Shown here piece by piece: positions 18,957 through 27,500 of a stretch of 64,000 nt of DNA; positions within the stretch are counted from its first letter, which is position 1, and every line of letters starts with the position of its first letter. This stretch comes from Hyphomicrobiales bacterium (GTDB lineage: Bacteria; Pseudomonadota; Alphaproteobacteria; Rhizobiales; Methyloligellaceae). The translations under genes were made by a program, and so were the position numbers. The stretch spans positions 1 to 64,000 of the forward strand of contig JAJFHQ010000007.1 in the NCBI GenBank assembly GCA_021775525.1. The letters run 5' to 3'. The notes under the pieces were generated by a model. It was given only the letters and a program-made list of their open reading frames with translations, was not told where the DNA came from and did not search any database.

Positions 18957-20025
18957 CGAGTGCATTAAACCCCAGGGCCAGGCCCGCTGCTTTCGCCAGA
19001 ACAAGGGCGGCATCTTCTCGTACGGTTTTGAGTGGGAAGCCTATCGCCATCAGCTTGTCTTCCGCGCCAGAGTCTTCTACGGCGGCTTTCATGGGCAGCC
19101 TGATGGACTTCAATTGCTTCAAGGATAGTTTGAGATCGTTCTGGATTGCCTTCCCCATACCCGATTCATGGAGTTCGATGCGATCCATCAATCCGCCCTT
19201 CTCGAACAGGTGAAGTATGCCTTCAAGGTTTGCGGCAATGGCGATGGTTGAAAGTCCGCTGCGCTCAAATGCTGCCGTTTTGCGCCGGGTGCTCTTGCGC
19301 TGCAACCCCAGTGGTCCGGCAATCCGGATATCCCGCACCCTCTCCAGCCCAACGAGATAGGATTTGGCAATCTCCAGCGTGACTTCCTTTGGCTCAAGAT
19401 AGGCAAGATTGTTCGGACCAGGTTGCAGAAATGTTGCGGCATAGCCACCCGTTCCAGACCACTGGCCCAGAACCTCCTTCGAGATATGTACGATATTCGC
19501 GGCAATCGCCTTCATGAAGGCGCAGCGGTGTGTTCGGGCCGGTCCAAGCTGGGACAGTTTATTGCTGCCCTTGGCGTACAGAATATATTCAAGCGCACCA
19601 AAACCCTGAAGAGCCACGCTCTTGCCCTGCAAGGTCTCTCGGGCCGTGACGCTGACATCACGCTTTCGCAGCGCCAGTGCCACCTGTTTGCGCCCCAGCC
19701 CCTTGCGGTCGGGCCAGAAGACCATCCGCGCATGACGCGACTTCTTCTGAATAGGTCCAAAGCGCAGATGCTCGATGCGTGACCATGCCAGCACCGCCGA
19801 TCCGAACGCTTTTTTGACAGATGTCGGTTTGCCACCGGGCGGAGCCCTGCAATAGGTTCCAATGTCAACTTCGAGGCCCTTGGCGGCAGTTAACAATTGC
19901 GCATATCCGGGACGAATGTGCTGCTCGATGACCTGGCGCGCCAGAGCGCCATGATCGAACTGAACCGCCCGTGCCAGACCCGTAGAAAGACCGAATAGAA
20001 TAATGAATACAGGAACATATCTCAC
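18946..20025 (-). CDS. Imelysin-family protein (second imelysin)
   Basis: A 359-residue exported protein (signal peptide about 1-20, ending GLARA). It is helical throughout and belongs to the imelysin peptidase-like family, periplasmic proteins tied to iron acquisition. The conserved GxHxxE motif appears as GFGALEY (141-147): the His is replaced by Gly, whereas the paralogue at 21525 keeps GYHAIE. So if metal is bound there, this copy does it differently. It overlaps the DUF1111 gene stop by 4 bases (ATGA type) and the next gene by 11 bases. Confidence 0.8.
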   Translation of the reverse strand: MRYVPVFIILFGLSTGLARAVQFDHGALARQVIEQHIRPGYAQLLTAAKGLEVDIGTYCRAPPGGKPTSVKKAFGSAVLAWSRIEHLRFGPIQKKSRHARMVFWPDRKGLGRKQVALALRKRDVSVTARETLQGKSVALQGFGALEYILYAKGSNKLSQLGPARTHRCAFMKAIAANIVHISKEVLGQWSGTGGYAATFLQPGPNNLAYLEPKEVTLEIAKSYLVGLERVRDIRIAGPLGLQRKSTRRKTAAFERSGLSTIAIAANLEGILHLFEKGGLMDRIELHESGMGKAIQNDLKLSLKQLKSIRLPMKAAVEDSGAEDKLMAIGFPLKTVREDAALVLAKAAGLALGFNALDGD

Positions 20026-21524
20026 AATGAATTCACAAACTCTATCAGTCGGTCACGGTCTGCCTTATCCAGGGCTGCAAACGCATCACGGACCGGGCCG
20101 GCCTCGCCATCATGCCACAGAATAGCCTCGAGCAGGGAACGCGCACGGCCATCATGCAGATACTGGCTGTGACCATTAACGATGGGTGTCAGCCCGATGC
20201 CCCACAGCGGTGAAGTGCGCCACTCGCGACCAGAGGCAACGCCTTCTGGACGATTGTCCGCCAACCCCTCGCCCATGTCATGTAGCAACATGTCGGTATA
20301 GGGCCATATCAGCTGGTTCGAGAGATGCGGTTGGCCATCCAGTGTGCCGGTCCTAAATTTCGGTTGGTGGCATTGCACGCATCCCGTCTCGTAAAACAAC
20401 TTCTTGCCGGCCAGCACTTTTGGGCTGTCAGGCATGCGCCGCCGGGGCACGGCGAGATTGCTTGAGTAGAACGCCACGAGGTCGAGGAATTCTTGACCCG
20501 CCTCGACATTACCGATCTTGGATGATGAACCGTTAGGGGCGTTCCGGCAGCGGGTTTGCTTCAATGTGCAATCCCCCCATGCATTTTTCGCCATGGGATT
20601 GGAGATGCCGATATCACCTTCAAACGCACCCGCTGACTGCGCCTTGACGGTTGGGTTGCCCGCCTTCCAGCCGAAGCGCCCTATGGTAATTTTTCCATGT
20701 TCGGCTGACCAGACCTCGTTGGGCCGTCCTGAAATACCATTGCGGTCCTTGTCGTCCGTGTCGGTAAGGCTCCGTATTTGCACTTCGGGAATTGCCTCGA
20801 GCAGCCCCAGCCCGATCATCTGTTGAGCAACGCGCGGCGAGAGCATGGCTTTTGAGTGAAGCGGGCCATAGGCCAGCCTGTCGATTGAGTATGACGGTTT
20901 GCGAAGCGTCACTTTAGTTCCATCGGGAAACACAAACGGCACATCGGCATATTCGATATGCATCTTGCCTTCCGCGTCATGTCCCTGAATTGCGAAGTCC
21001 TGCAATTGCCCGCCATAGGTTGGTTCGGGAACGACAGAGATTTTTCGTGCCGCGAGCAGCTTCTTCTGCTCCTCCGTCTCGGGTGGAATGGACAGGCGCA
21101 GGAAAATCGACGTGGCGTCATCGTCTGGAAAGTTGACTTGCGGCGTGTGCCCCCGCCCATCCTTCAAATGGCAGCGTTGGCACGAGCGCGCATTGTAGAG
21201 CGGTCCCAGTCCATCAGACGATGTCGTGGAAGAAGGCGCTGACACCCAGAGTTTGCGGAAGATGCCATTGCCGACCTTGAAATCGAGTTCCTTGCGAAAC
21301 GGCATATTCCCCGACGAATGGGAAAAGGCGTTGGCATTGTCCACACTCTTTCGCGAGGTCGCATCTCCACCCGGGAACTGTTCACCTGCTTCCAACTTGC
21401 TGAATTCATTTGTCGGATGCAGATCGTCCCTCACGCCGGAACCTTGCACGTCAGGCTTTGCCCCAAGATCAGAAGTCGCGACGACAGCAAACAAAGCCAC
21501 GAGGGCGAAACTGGATCGGTTCAC
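20022..21524 (-). CDS. Di-haem oxidoreductase, DUF1111 family
   Basis: A 500-residue periplasmic c-type cytochrome. The signal peptide is about 1-22. Two haem motifs are visible: CQRCH (115-119) and CVQCH later, with the family's NARSCQRCHLKDGRGH context and a GIGLTPIVNGHSQYLHDGRARSLLEAI C-terminal stretch, as in MauG-like/thiol oxidoreductase DUF1111 proteins. It starts with GTG directly after the TAG of the imelysin gene (no gap). Inside an imelysin operon it is likely a redox partner, perhaps for iron reduction or oxidation in the periplasm; that is inference. Confidence 0.85.
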   Translation of the reverse strand: MNRSSFALVALFAVVATSDLGAKPDVQGSGVRDDLHPTNEFSKLEAGEQFPGGDATSRKSVDNANAFSHSSGNMPFRKELDFKVGNGIFRKLWVSAPSSTTSSDGLGPLYNARSCQRCHLKDGRGHTPQVNFPDDDATSIFLRLSIPPETEEQKKLLAARKISVVPEPTYGGQLQDFAIQGHDAEGKMHIEYADVPFVFPDGTKVTLRKPSYSIDRLAYGPLHSKAMLSPRVAQQMIGLGLLEAIPEVQIRSLTDTDDKDRNGISGRPNEVWSAEHGKITIGRFGWKAGNPTVKAQSAGAFEGDIGISNPMAKNAWGDCTLKQTRCRNAPNGSSSKIGNVEAGQEFLDLVAFYSSNLAVPRRRMPDSPKVLAGKKLFYETGCVQCHQPKFRTGTLDGQPHLSNQLIWPYTDMLLHDMGEGLADNRPEGVASGREWRTSPLWGIGLTPIVNGHSQYLHDGRARSLLEAILWHDGEAGPVRDAFAALDKADRDRLIEFVNSL

Positions 21525-22820
21525 CTATTTTACCTTTTCTGGCGCATCCAAACTGTCGGAACCTTCAAAGGCAATTGACTGCAGGTCAAGTACCGAAGCA
21601 CCGCGTTCAATCGCACGAGTCTGGTTCAGCAATGCATCGATTGCATTTTGTACGACCTTGTTCCCAGCATCATTGCCTTCCCCAATCATCTGGTCATACG
21701 CCTCAAGCGTTTCGGCACGGCGCACGATGGCCTGCATCGCCGTGATGGTTTCATCCAGGCTTTGTCGCAACGCATCGTCCGTCCCGGCGGACTTCTCACG
21801 CACCAGATCGGACACGCTGGGACCTGAAATGACGCTGCCGTCGATCCTGCGATACCGCCCTAGGTAGACATTGCGAATGCCGAGCGCATTAAAGAAGTGC
21901 GAGTTGTGAGTGTTGTCGGAAAAACAATCATGTTCTTCCTCCGGGTCATGCAGCATGAGGCCGAGCTGCATGCGCTCTCCTGCCAGCTCGCCATAGGACA
22001 AAGACCCAAGCCCCGTGAAAATCCGGCTCAGCCCGACCGCGTCTCCAGCCTTCAATAGCTCCTCGCGAGCAGCCCCTTTTGGGGCCCATTGCGCGGTGAT
22101 CCATGTCAGATCATCGATCAGAAGATCCGTTGCGACACGCAGATAGGCCGCGCGGCGAGCACAATTTCCGTTTGTGCATTTTCTCAGATTAAAGTCGCTC
22201 GGCGGACGATTTCCCGCACCCGGTCCTGTGCCATTAAGATCCTGCCCCCAGAGCAGAAATTCAATGGCGTGGTAGCCAGTGGCGACATTCGCCTCGATCT
22301 CGCCCGCTTCATGCAGGACTTTCGAGATCAGCTCCTTGGTGATCTTGCGCGCATCCACGGTCCTGCCACCAATCTTGATGCTCTTGCTGGCGACAACATT
22401 GGCGACGTAGAGACTGTTTTCATCTGACTGCGTACCGTACCCAGCCGCCACATAATCAATCAGGCCTTCGTCCAAGGGCCAGGCATTCACCTTCCCTTCC
22501 CAGTCGTCCACCACCGCGTTACCAAAACGATATGCCTCGGATTGCTGATAGGGCTTGCGCGCGATCAACCATGCGGCCTTGGCAGCGCTTTGTGTTTGCC
22601 CATCAGGGTTTGCCAGAAAGACCTTAATCGCAGCGCGCAGCATGCGTGCGGTTATGAGTGCGTCCTCATAGCCGGCATGGGCTATCCCGGCATAGGTTTT
22701 CAAAACGTCACTAATCTGCGCTTGAGCCTGAGCCGAACTTGGCGTGACGAGCGGCAGGACAAGCAGTGTGAGTGAAAAAACGGCGCAGCGAACGCCGCGC
22801 CCCAAAGCTTTGTTGTGCAT
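21525..22820 (-). CDS. Imelysin-family protein (IrpA-like)
   Basis: A 431-residue exported protein, signal peptide about 1-33 (ends SSAQAQA). The imelysin motif GYHAIEFLLWGQDLNGTGPG lies at 182 onward, with the invariant His184 and Glu187 (GxHxxE) in place. Family members are iron-regulated and sit in the periplasm or on the surface. It is the first gene of a four-gene operon (imelysin, DUF1111, imelysin, DUF1513) with zero or negative spacing throughout. Upstream it has an Irr-like box and a GGGG-rich leader with competing hairpins, so iron-dependent control is likely. Confidence 0.88.
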   Translation of the reverse strand: MHNKALGRGVRCAVFSLTLLVLPLVTPSSAQAQAQISDVLKTYAGIAHAGYEDALITARMLRAAIKVFLANPDGQTQSAAKAAWLIARKPYQQSEAYRFGNAVVDDWEGKVNAWPLDEGLIDYVAAGYGTQSDENSLYVANVVASKSIKIGGRTVDARKITKELISKVLHEAGEIEANVATGYHAIEFLLWGQDLNGTGPGAGNRPPSDFNLRKCTNGNCARRAAYLRVATDLLIDDLTWITAQWAPKGAAREELLKAGDAVGLSRIFTGLGSLSYGELAGERMQLGLMLHDPEEEHDCFSDNTHNSHFFNALGIRNVYLGRYRRIDGSVISGPSVSDLVREKSAGTDDALRQSLDETITAMQAIVRRAETLEAYDQMIGEGNDAGNKVVQNAIDALLNQTRAIERGASVLDLQSIAFEGSDSLDAPEKVK

Positions 22821-22824
22821 TTTT

Positions 22825-22852
22825 CCCCTAATAATCGGGGTTCAAAGCCCCG
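22825..22852 (-). promoter_or_regulatory. Leader with two mutually exclusive hairpins before the imelysin operon
   Basis: On the minus strand the leader reads CGGGG, a 7-base loop, CCCCG, a 7-base loop, then AGGGG, the ribosome binding site four bases before the ATG at 22820. The central CCCC can pair either with the upstream GGGG or with the Shine-Dalgarno GGGG, but not with both. That is the layout of a simple translational switch; stems are short, so this is tentative. Confidence 0.3.
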
Positions 22853-22962
22853 CAATCGGATTGTTATCTAGCGCCTCTACAGTCGGGCGCTCATGGCAAA
22901 GGAAACGCATCGTGTTGATTGTGTCAATTCACAGTTCTCCAAAAAGGCAAATGAAATCAGTT

Positions 22963-22978
22963 GTTTAGATTTAGTCTA
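22963..22978 (-). promoter_or_regulatory. Irr-type iron control element (ICE-like box)
   Basis: TTTAGATTTAGTCTAA is a dyad of TTTAGA and TCTAA(T) spaced by 5 bases, close to the alphaproteobacterial Irr box (TTTAGAA-N3-TTCTAAA); eleven of the twelve outer half-site positions fit. It lies about 143 bases before the start of the imelysin operon and no other start codon is near. Irr is a haem-responsive Fur-family regulator in this class. Experimental binding is untested. Confidence 0.55.
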
Positions 22979-23109
22979 ATTCATGAAAGGGCCGTCATTT
23001 TGGAAAAATGCCAAGGCCTCAAGGAGTTAGCCCACTGTCAGGTCCCACTTAAATCCATCAAGACAAAGCGGTTGTGGCAAACTGACGCAAAGTCGGCATT
23101 GGCTGGAAT

Positions 23110-23850
23110 TCAAAGTTCGATGACCAAACCGTCATAGGCGCAGTCTTCCTGGACATCATCCTTATGCCTGAGCATTTCCGGGCCGAGATGCGTGAGAACA
23201 ATGCGTTTTGCATCGAGCTCGTGCCTGTGGTCCTCCAGATCAGGATAATTCATATGGAAAGGCACACGCTTTTTGAAGAAGTAGCATTCGCTGATGAACA
23301 GGTCAGCGCCCCGGGCCAACCCCGGCATATGCTCTGTCCATGCGCTGTCACCGGTGTAGGAAATGACTTTGCCGGCGACCTCAACGCGCATGGATGTGGG
23401 GTTGGTCGCCCGGGTGTGAATCGCTGGATAAGTGGTGACGATCAGCCCTTTGATTTCATGAGGCTTCATAGCCTCCATCTCAAGGGTCTCAAATGTAAAA
23501 TTCGGTTTCATCTCTCCTGATCCCGGGAACAGGGCTTCCTGGACTTTCGGAAGATGGACGATCGTGTCCTTGGGACCGGCGATGGTGAGAGGCGTCTCGC
23601 GCTTGGCTCCCAGCATGGCATCTATCAGCAGGGAGGATACGCCTCCACAATGATCCCCATGCAGATGGGTCAGCAGAATGAGATCAATCCTGTTGTGAGG
23701 AATATCAAGCGCATTGAGCGCAACCAGGCTCGATGCGCCGAAGTCGATAGCGAAGCAAATATCCGGTGCCTCGACCAGAATGCAGGTGTTGAGCCTGCCC
23801 CCTGATCCGAAGGCATCACCGGAACCGGCGAATGTAACCGTGACGCTCAT
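23110..23850 (-). CDS. Metallo-beta-lactamase-fold hydrolase
   Basis: A 246-residue RNase Z-like MBL-fold protein. It has GSGDAFGSGGRLNTC at the start and the metal site THLHGDH (HxHxDH); later TGDSAW and HLGP supply further metal ligands. No signal peptide, so it acts in the cytoplasm. It overlaps the phosphopantetheinyl transferase gene by 4 bases, so it belongs to the peptide synthetase operon. It could cleave a thioester, ester or amide in that pathway, or be a tRNase Z/phosphodiesterase-type enzyme; the substrate is unknown. Confidence 0.8.
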   Translation of the reverse strand: MSVTVTFAGSGDAFGSGGRLNTCILVEAPDICFAIDFGASSLVALNALDIPHNRIDLILLTHLHGDHCGGVSSLLIDAMLGAKRETPLTIAGPKDTIVHLPKVQEALFPGSGEMKPNFTFETLEMEAMKPHEIKGLIVTTYPAIHTRATNPTSMRVEVAGKVISYTGDSAWTEHMPGLARGADLFISECYFFKKRVPFHMNYPDLEDHRHELDAKRIVLTHLGPEMLRHKDDVQEDCAYDGLVIEL

Positions 23851-24578
23851 CGAGGATGTCTCCCGAATGTTTTGCTGAACGGACGGTGGCTAAACTCCGT
23901 CGCCTCACCCGCATTTCTGATTGACGCAACACTGACGCGGGCCGGGGTTTGATCTGGAACGGTCACGAATGTTTCTATATCGAAAATCTCACCGGGCTTG
24001 AGCAAATCATCTGGTGCAAAAATGCGCACCGGATCCAGCTCAACCTCCAGCTCAGAAAAATCCTGCATGACGCCAAGTCCCAGCGCCTTGGCGCAAGCCT
24101 CCTTGAGGGTCCATAACTGCAGGAACGTATCCCACCGCCGGTCTTCCGGCATCTGGAACAGATATTCTGTTTCTCGATCACTCAACACATCGGTCACGAT
24201 CTCGAGCCGTTCATCTCTGGTCGCCATTTCGACATCAACACCAACTGGCCGTGTCTGGCTGACGCCAACCGCCACGCAATTCCCTGCGTGGGACAAGTTG
24301 AATTCCAGGCGTGGTAAACCGGGGGCCATCACGAGCTTGCCATTCGGCCCTTCAGCATATCTCCAACTACCGGGTGATATTTCGGCGTCAGATGTCTCGT
24401 TAAGAGCATGGCGCAATAATGCGCGTGCAGCCTTGAACCGGTCCCGGTCATCCGGCTGCCCGAAACGGTCCGCTTGTGCCAACTCTTGAGCGCAGAGATG
24501 TTCAGCGCTGGCCAGGCCAAGCGCTTGCCTCGTGGATGCTGCCCAGAGTGTGACAATGTTGGCGGGACCCTCGATCAT
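23847..24578 (-). CDS. 4'-phosphopantetheinyl transferase, Sfp type
   Basis: A 243-residue transferase that loads phosphopantetheine from CoA onto carrier-protein serines. The family motifs are clear: GVDVE (Mg-binding Asp and Glu) and WTLKEACAKALGLG (the WxxKEaxxKaxG block). FNLSHAGNCVAVGV before them is the usual nucleotide-contact region. It starts 15 bases after the synthetase stop, so it almost surely activates the thiolation domain encoded there (Ser567). Normal length for Sfp-type enzymes. Confidence 0.9.
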   Translation of the reverse strand: MIEGPANIVTLWAASTRQALGLASAEHLCAQELAQADRFGQPDDRDRFKAARALLRHALNETSDAEISPGSWRYAEGPNGKLVMAPGLPRLEFNLSHAGNCVAVGVSQTRPVGVDVEMATRDERLEIVTDVLSDRETEYLFQMPEDRRWDTFLQLWTLKEACAKALGLGVMQDFSELEVELDPVRIFAPDDLLKPGEIFDIETFVTVPDQTPARVSVASIRNAGEATEFSHRPFSKTFGRHPR

Positions 24579-24593
24579 CGCCGGCCGCTTTTC

Positions 24594-27500
24594 CTACTCC
24601 GCCGCTCGTTTGTGCACTACCGCCTCGCCAACGGCCTTGGCCGGGTTGCCGCGCCAGGTAGACCCCTCTTCCAGCACTTCCCCTTTCATGAGGAAAGAGT
24701 CCGGGGCCAGAACCACTTCGTCCTTCATGGTCACCCCGTAATGCACGAAGGCACCAGTGCCAATCGAGCAGCCCTTGCCGATTTTAATGTAGTCGGACTT
24801 GAAAATGCCCTCTTCCAGCGAGTGCCCCTGGACGGTCACTGCGTCATTGAAGGTGGTGTAATCGCCCACCGTGATCAGCGTTTTTTCAAGGAATTGGGCA
24901 CCGTCATCAAACACTTTTGCACCCATCTTGATCCCGAGCATTTGGGAAATAACACTCTTGAATGGCGTGCCTTTGAACAGTGACTGGAGCGGGGACTCGC
25001 AGAACTTCCAGTGCCGTTCGTGGAACCAGAAATAATCTTCATAGGCGGCGACCATTTGCGGCTCCAAATCCTTGAAGCCGAGGCTCGCCCGCTCGAGCAG
25101 CGCAAAATAGGGAATCGTGACCAGGGCAATGGTAGCGCCGAAACCAAACAGCGCGGCAAATCCGTGGGTTGGGTAATACATGATGGCCATGATCCCAACG
25201 AGCAGCGTGAGAAAGCCGATCAACCAGTTCGCCAGCAGGTAAAGAAGGACCGTCACAACATTACTCCGTGCTTTCATCGCAATCCGTTCGGCGCGAAGGG
25301 CATCGTCGGTGTAAGGGTCATACTCCTTGTCCCTGTCGACCGCGCGCGGTATTTCGAAAGGCGGCGAACCCAGCAAGCCGACATTTTCCCGAATCGGACC
25401 ATCAATCGGGATCATCACCTTGGTGCCGAGCAGAACATTGGAGCCGGTCTTGCCAGCCGAGGGATAGAAAATATTGTTGCCGAGATAATTGTGGTCGCCG
25501 ATTTTCACCTGGCTCAGGCGGAACGAGGTCGGTGTCATCTGGGCGTTTATCATCGACAGGCCATCGGAGACCATGGTGCCGGAACCGACATCGCACAGGA
25601 ACGGATTGTCATGCTTCTGGTTGGTACCGAAATTCGAGCCGGTCTGCTCAACGGTGTTCAGATTGTATCCGAGCTTGTTCAGGAACCACGTGGCGAAGGG
25701 ACTGTCCCCGAATATCAGGTTGTAGAATCTCGAATTGCTGGTTGCCGAGACGAGGCCGTGTACGATGTAGTGGAAACCGTAACGGACATAAGTTTTTTCC
25801 GGCGTCAGGAACAGATTGTACAGCCTCGGAATGGTCAACAGGCCCAGCAGCCCCAGCCCCAGCCCTGTGAACAGAAGCAGCAGTGTGGATGGGCCAAGAT
25901 CCAGGGCCAGGGCGACCAGGAAATTCCACGGTGATTCCGGGTTGAACTGTTCGGAACCAGTATAGTTCAGGAAATATGGCCCGGCGCGATATACCAGAAA
26001 GACCCCGACCGGCACGAGCAGGCCGAACACCCCGGAGAGCAGCCATGCGCACCACAGACTCTTGCGCAGCGTGGAAAGGTGCATGGGCTCGACGGTACAG
26101 TAATCCGCCTGCGTCTCGACAGCTGGTGAGCCATGGTAATGCTTGCCCTCTGGCACCCGCTGACCCTCCTGCAGTGAGGAGGCATGGCCGAGCTGAGAAT
26201 CGTCTTCCATGACCGTGCCGATGTCGATAACGGACCCCTCGCCAACGAAGCCGTTGGAGCCAATCTCGATAGGACCGGTATAGATGTAATTTGACTGGGC
26301 CCGGTAGCCGGTCAGTTTTGAATCTTTTCGCAAGATCGTGTTGTCGCCAATAGACAGCAAGTCGGTGCATACCGGTACCAGGGCCGAGGCAATGACAACA
26401 TCTTTGCCGATCTTCGCACCGAGCATCCGCAAGTAAAAATTGAATATCGGCGTGCTGGCAAAGGCCGCGAGAGGCGAGGTCTGCACCAGTGTCCTGACCA
26501 GCCAGAAGCGGAAATATCGCAGGCTCCAGACAGGTATTCTCTCTGCCTTCCACCTGCCGATCAGCAACCATTTGGCGGCAATGGGCAAGGCCGTGAGCCC
26601 GGCAAAACTCCCGAATATGAAGGTGACGACCCGGATATAGAGCGCGACAGGGTCATCGACGACGGCGTAGGTCCAGTGAAAACCGATCACCAGCAGCCAC
26701 AGGCCGAGCAAACCGTAAAGTGTCAGAAAGACAAGTTGCAGCGCGCCGCAACCATAATATTCAAGGTTTGAGGCGATCCTCAGCGGGTCACGCTTCACAT
26801 CGAGCACCACCTCATCGACGGCCGTGCCCAGGTGTGCGGCAAGTTTCACGATGGTCGGGTTCTGGTAGATGTCCGGCATCGAAACGCCCGGCATGTCGCC
26901 CACCTGGCGAAGCTGGGCACAAAAGCGCGCCATCAACAGCGAGTGCGCGCCCAGGTCATTGAAAAAATGATCCTCGGTGGAAACCTTGTCCACCTGCAGG
27001 ATTTTCGCAAGTTCGCCCGCGAGGGTTTCCTCCATGGCGTTTGACGGCGCCACGTAATTGTCGCTGCCACCCACGACGCGCGGTCCCTTGGGCTCAGGCA
27101 AGGCCTTGCGGTCCGCCTTGTTGCTCGGGGTCATAGGGATGACCGGCAATTTCTCGATATAGGCCGGGACCATGTAGCGCGGCAGCCGTGTTCGCAGCAC
27201 CTTCGCCACCTCGGCATGGTCGAGGTCTTTCTTACCCTTGTTAAGGGCGTAATAGGCGACCAGTTCCACAGCCCCCGGCTCGGCCTCGTAGGTATCGACC
27301 ACGGCCATTGAAATTTCGGGAAATTCCATCAGCACCGACTCAATTTCCGTCAGTTCGATGCGATAGCCACGCACCTTGACCTGCGTGTCGATGCGGCCGT
27401 GGAATTCCACCTCGTCATCGGCGTTGATGCAACCCAGGTCTCCAGAGCGGTAGATGCGTTTGGACGGGTTGTTGGGAATGTCGAGAAAATCGGGAATAAA

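Noticed and set aside
25011-25934. 307-residue plus-strand open frame
   Set aside because: Antisense to the synthetase gene, with no domain or ribosome binding site.
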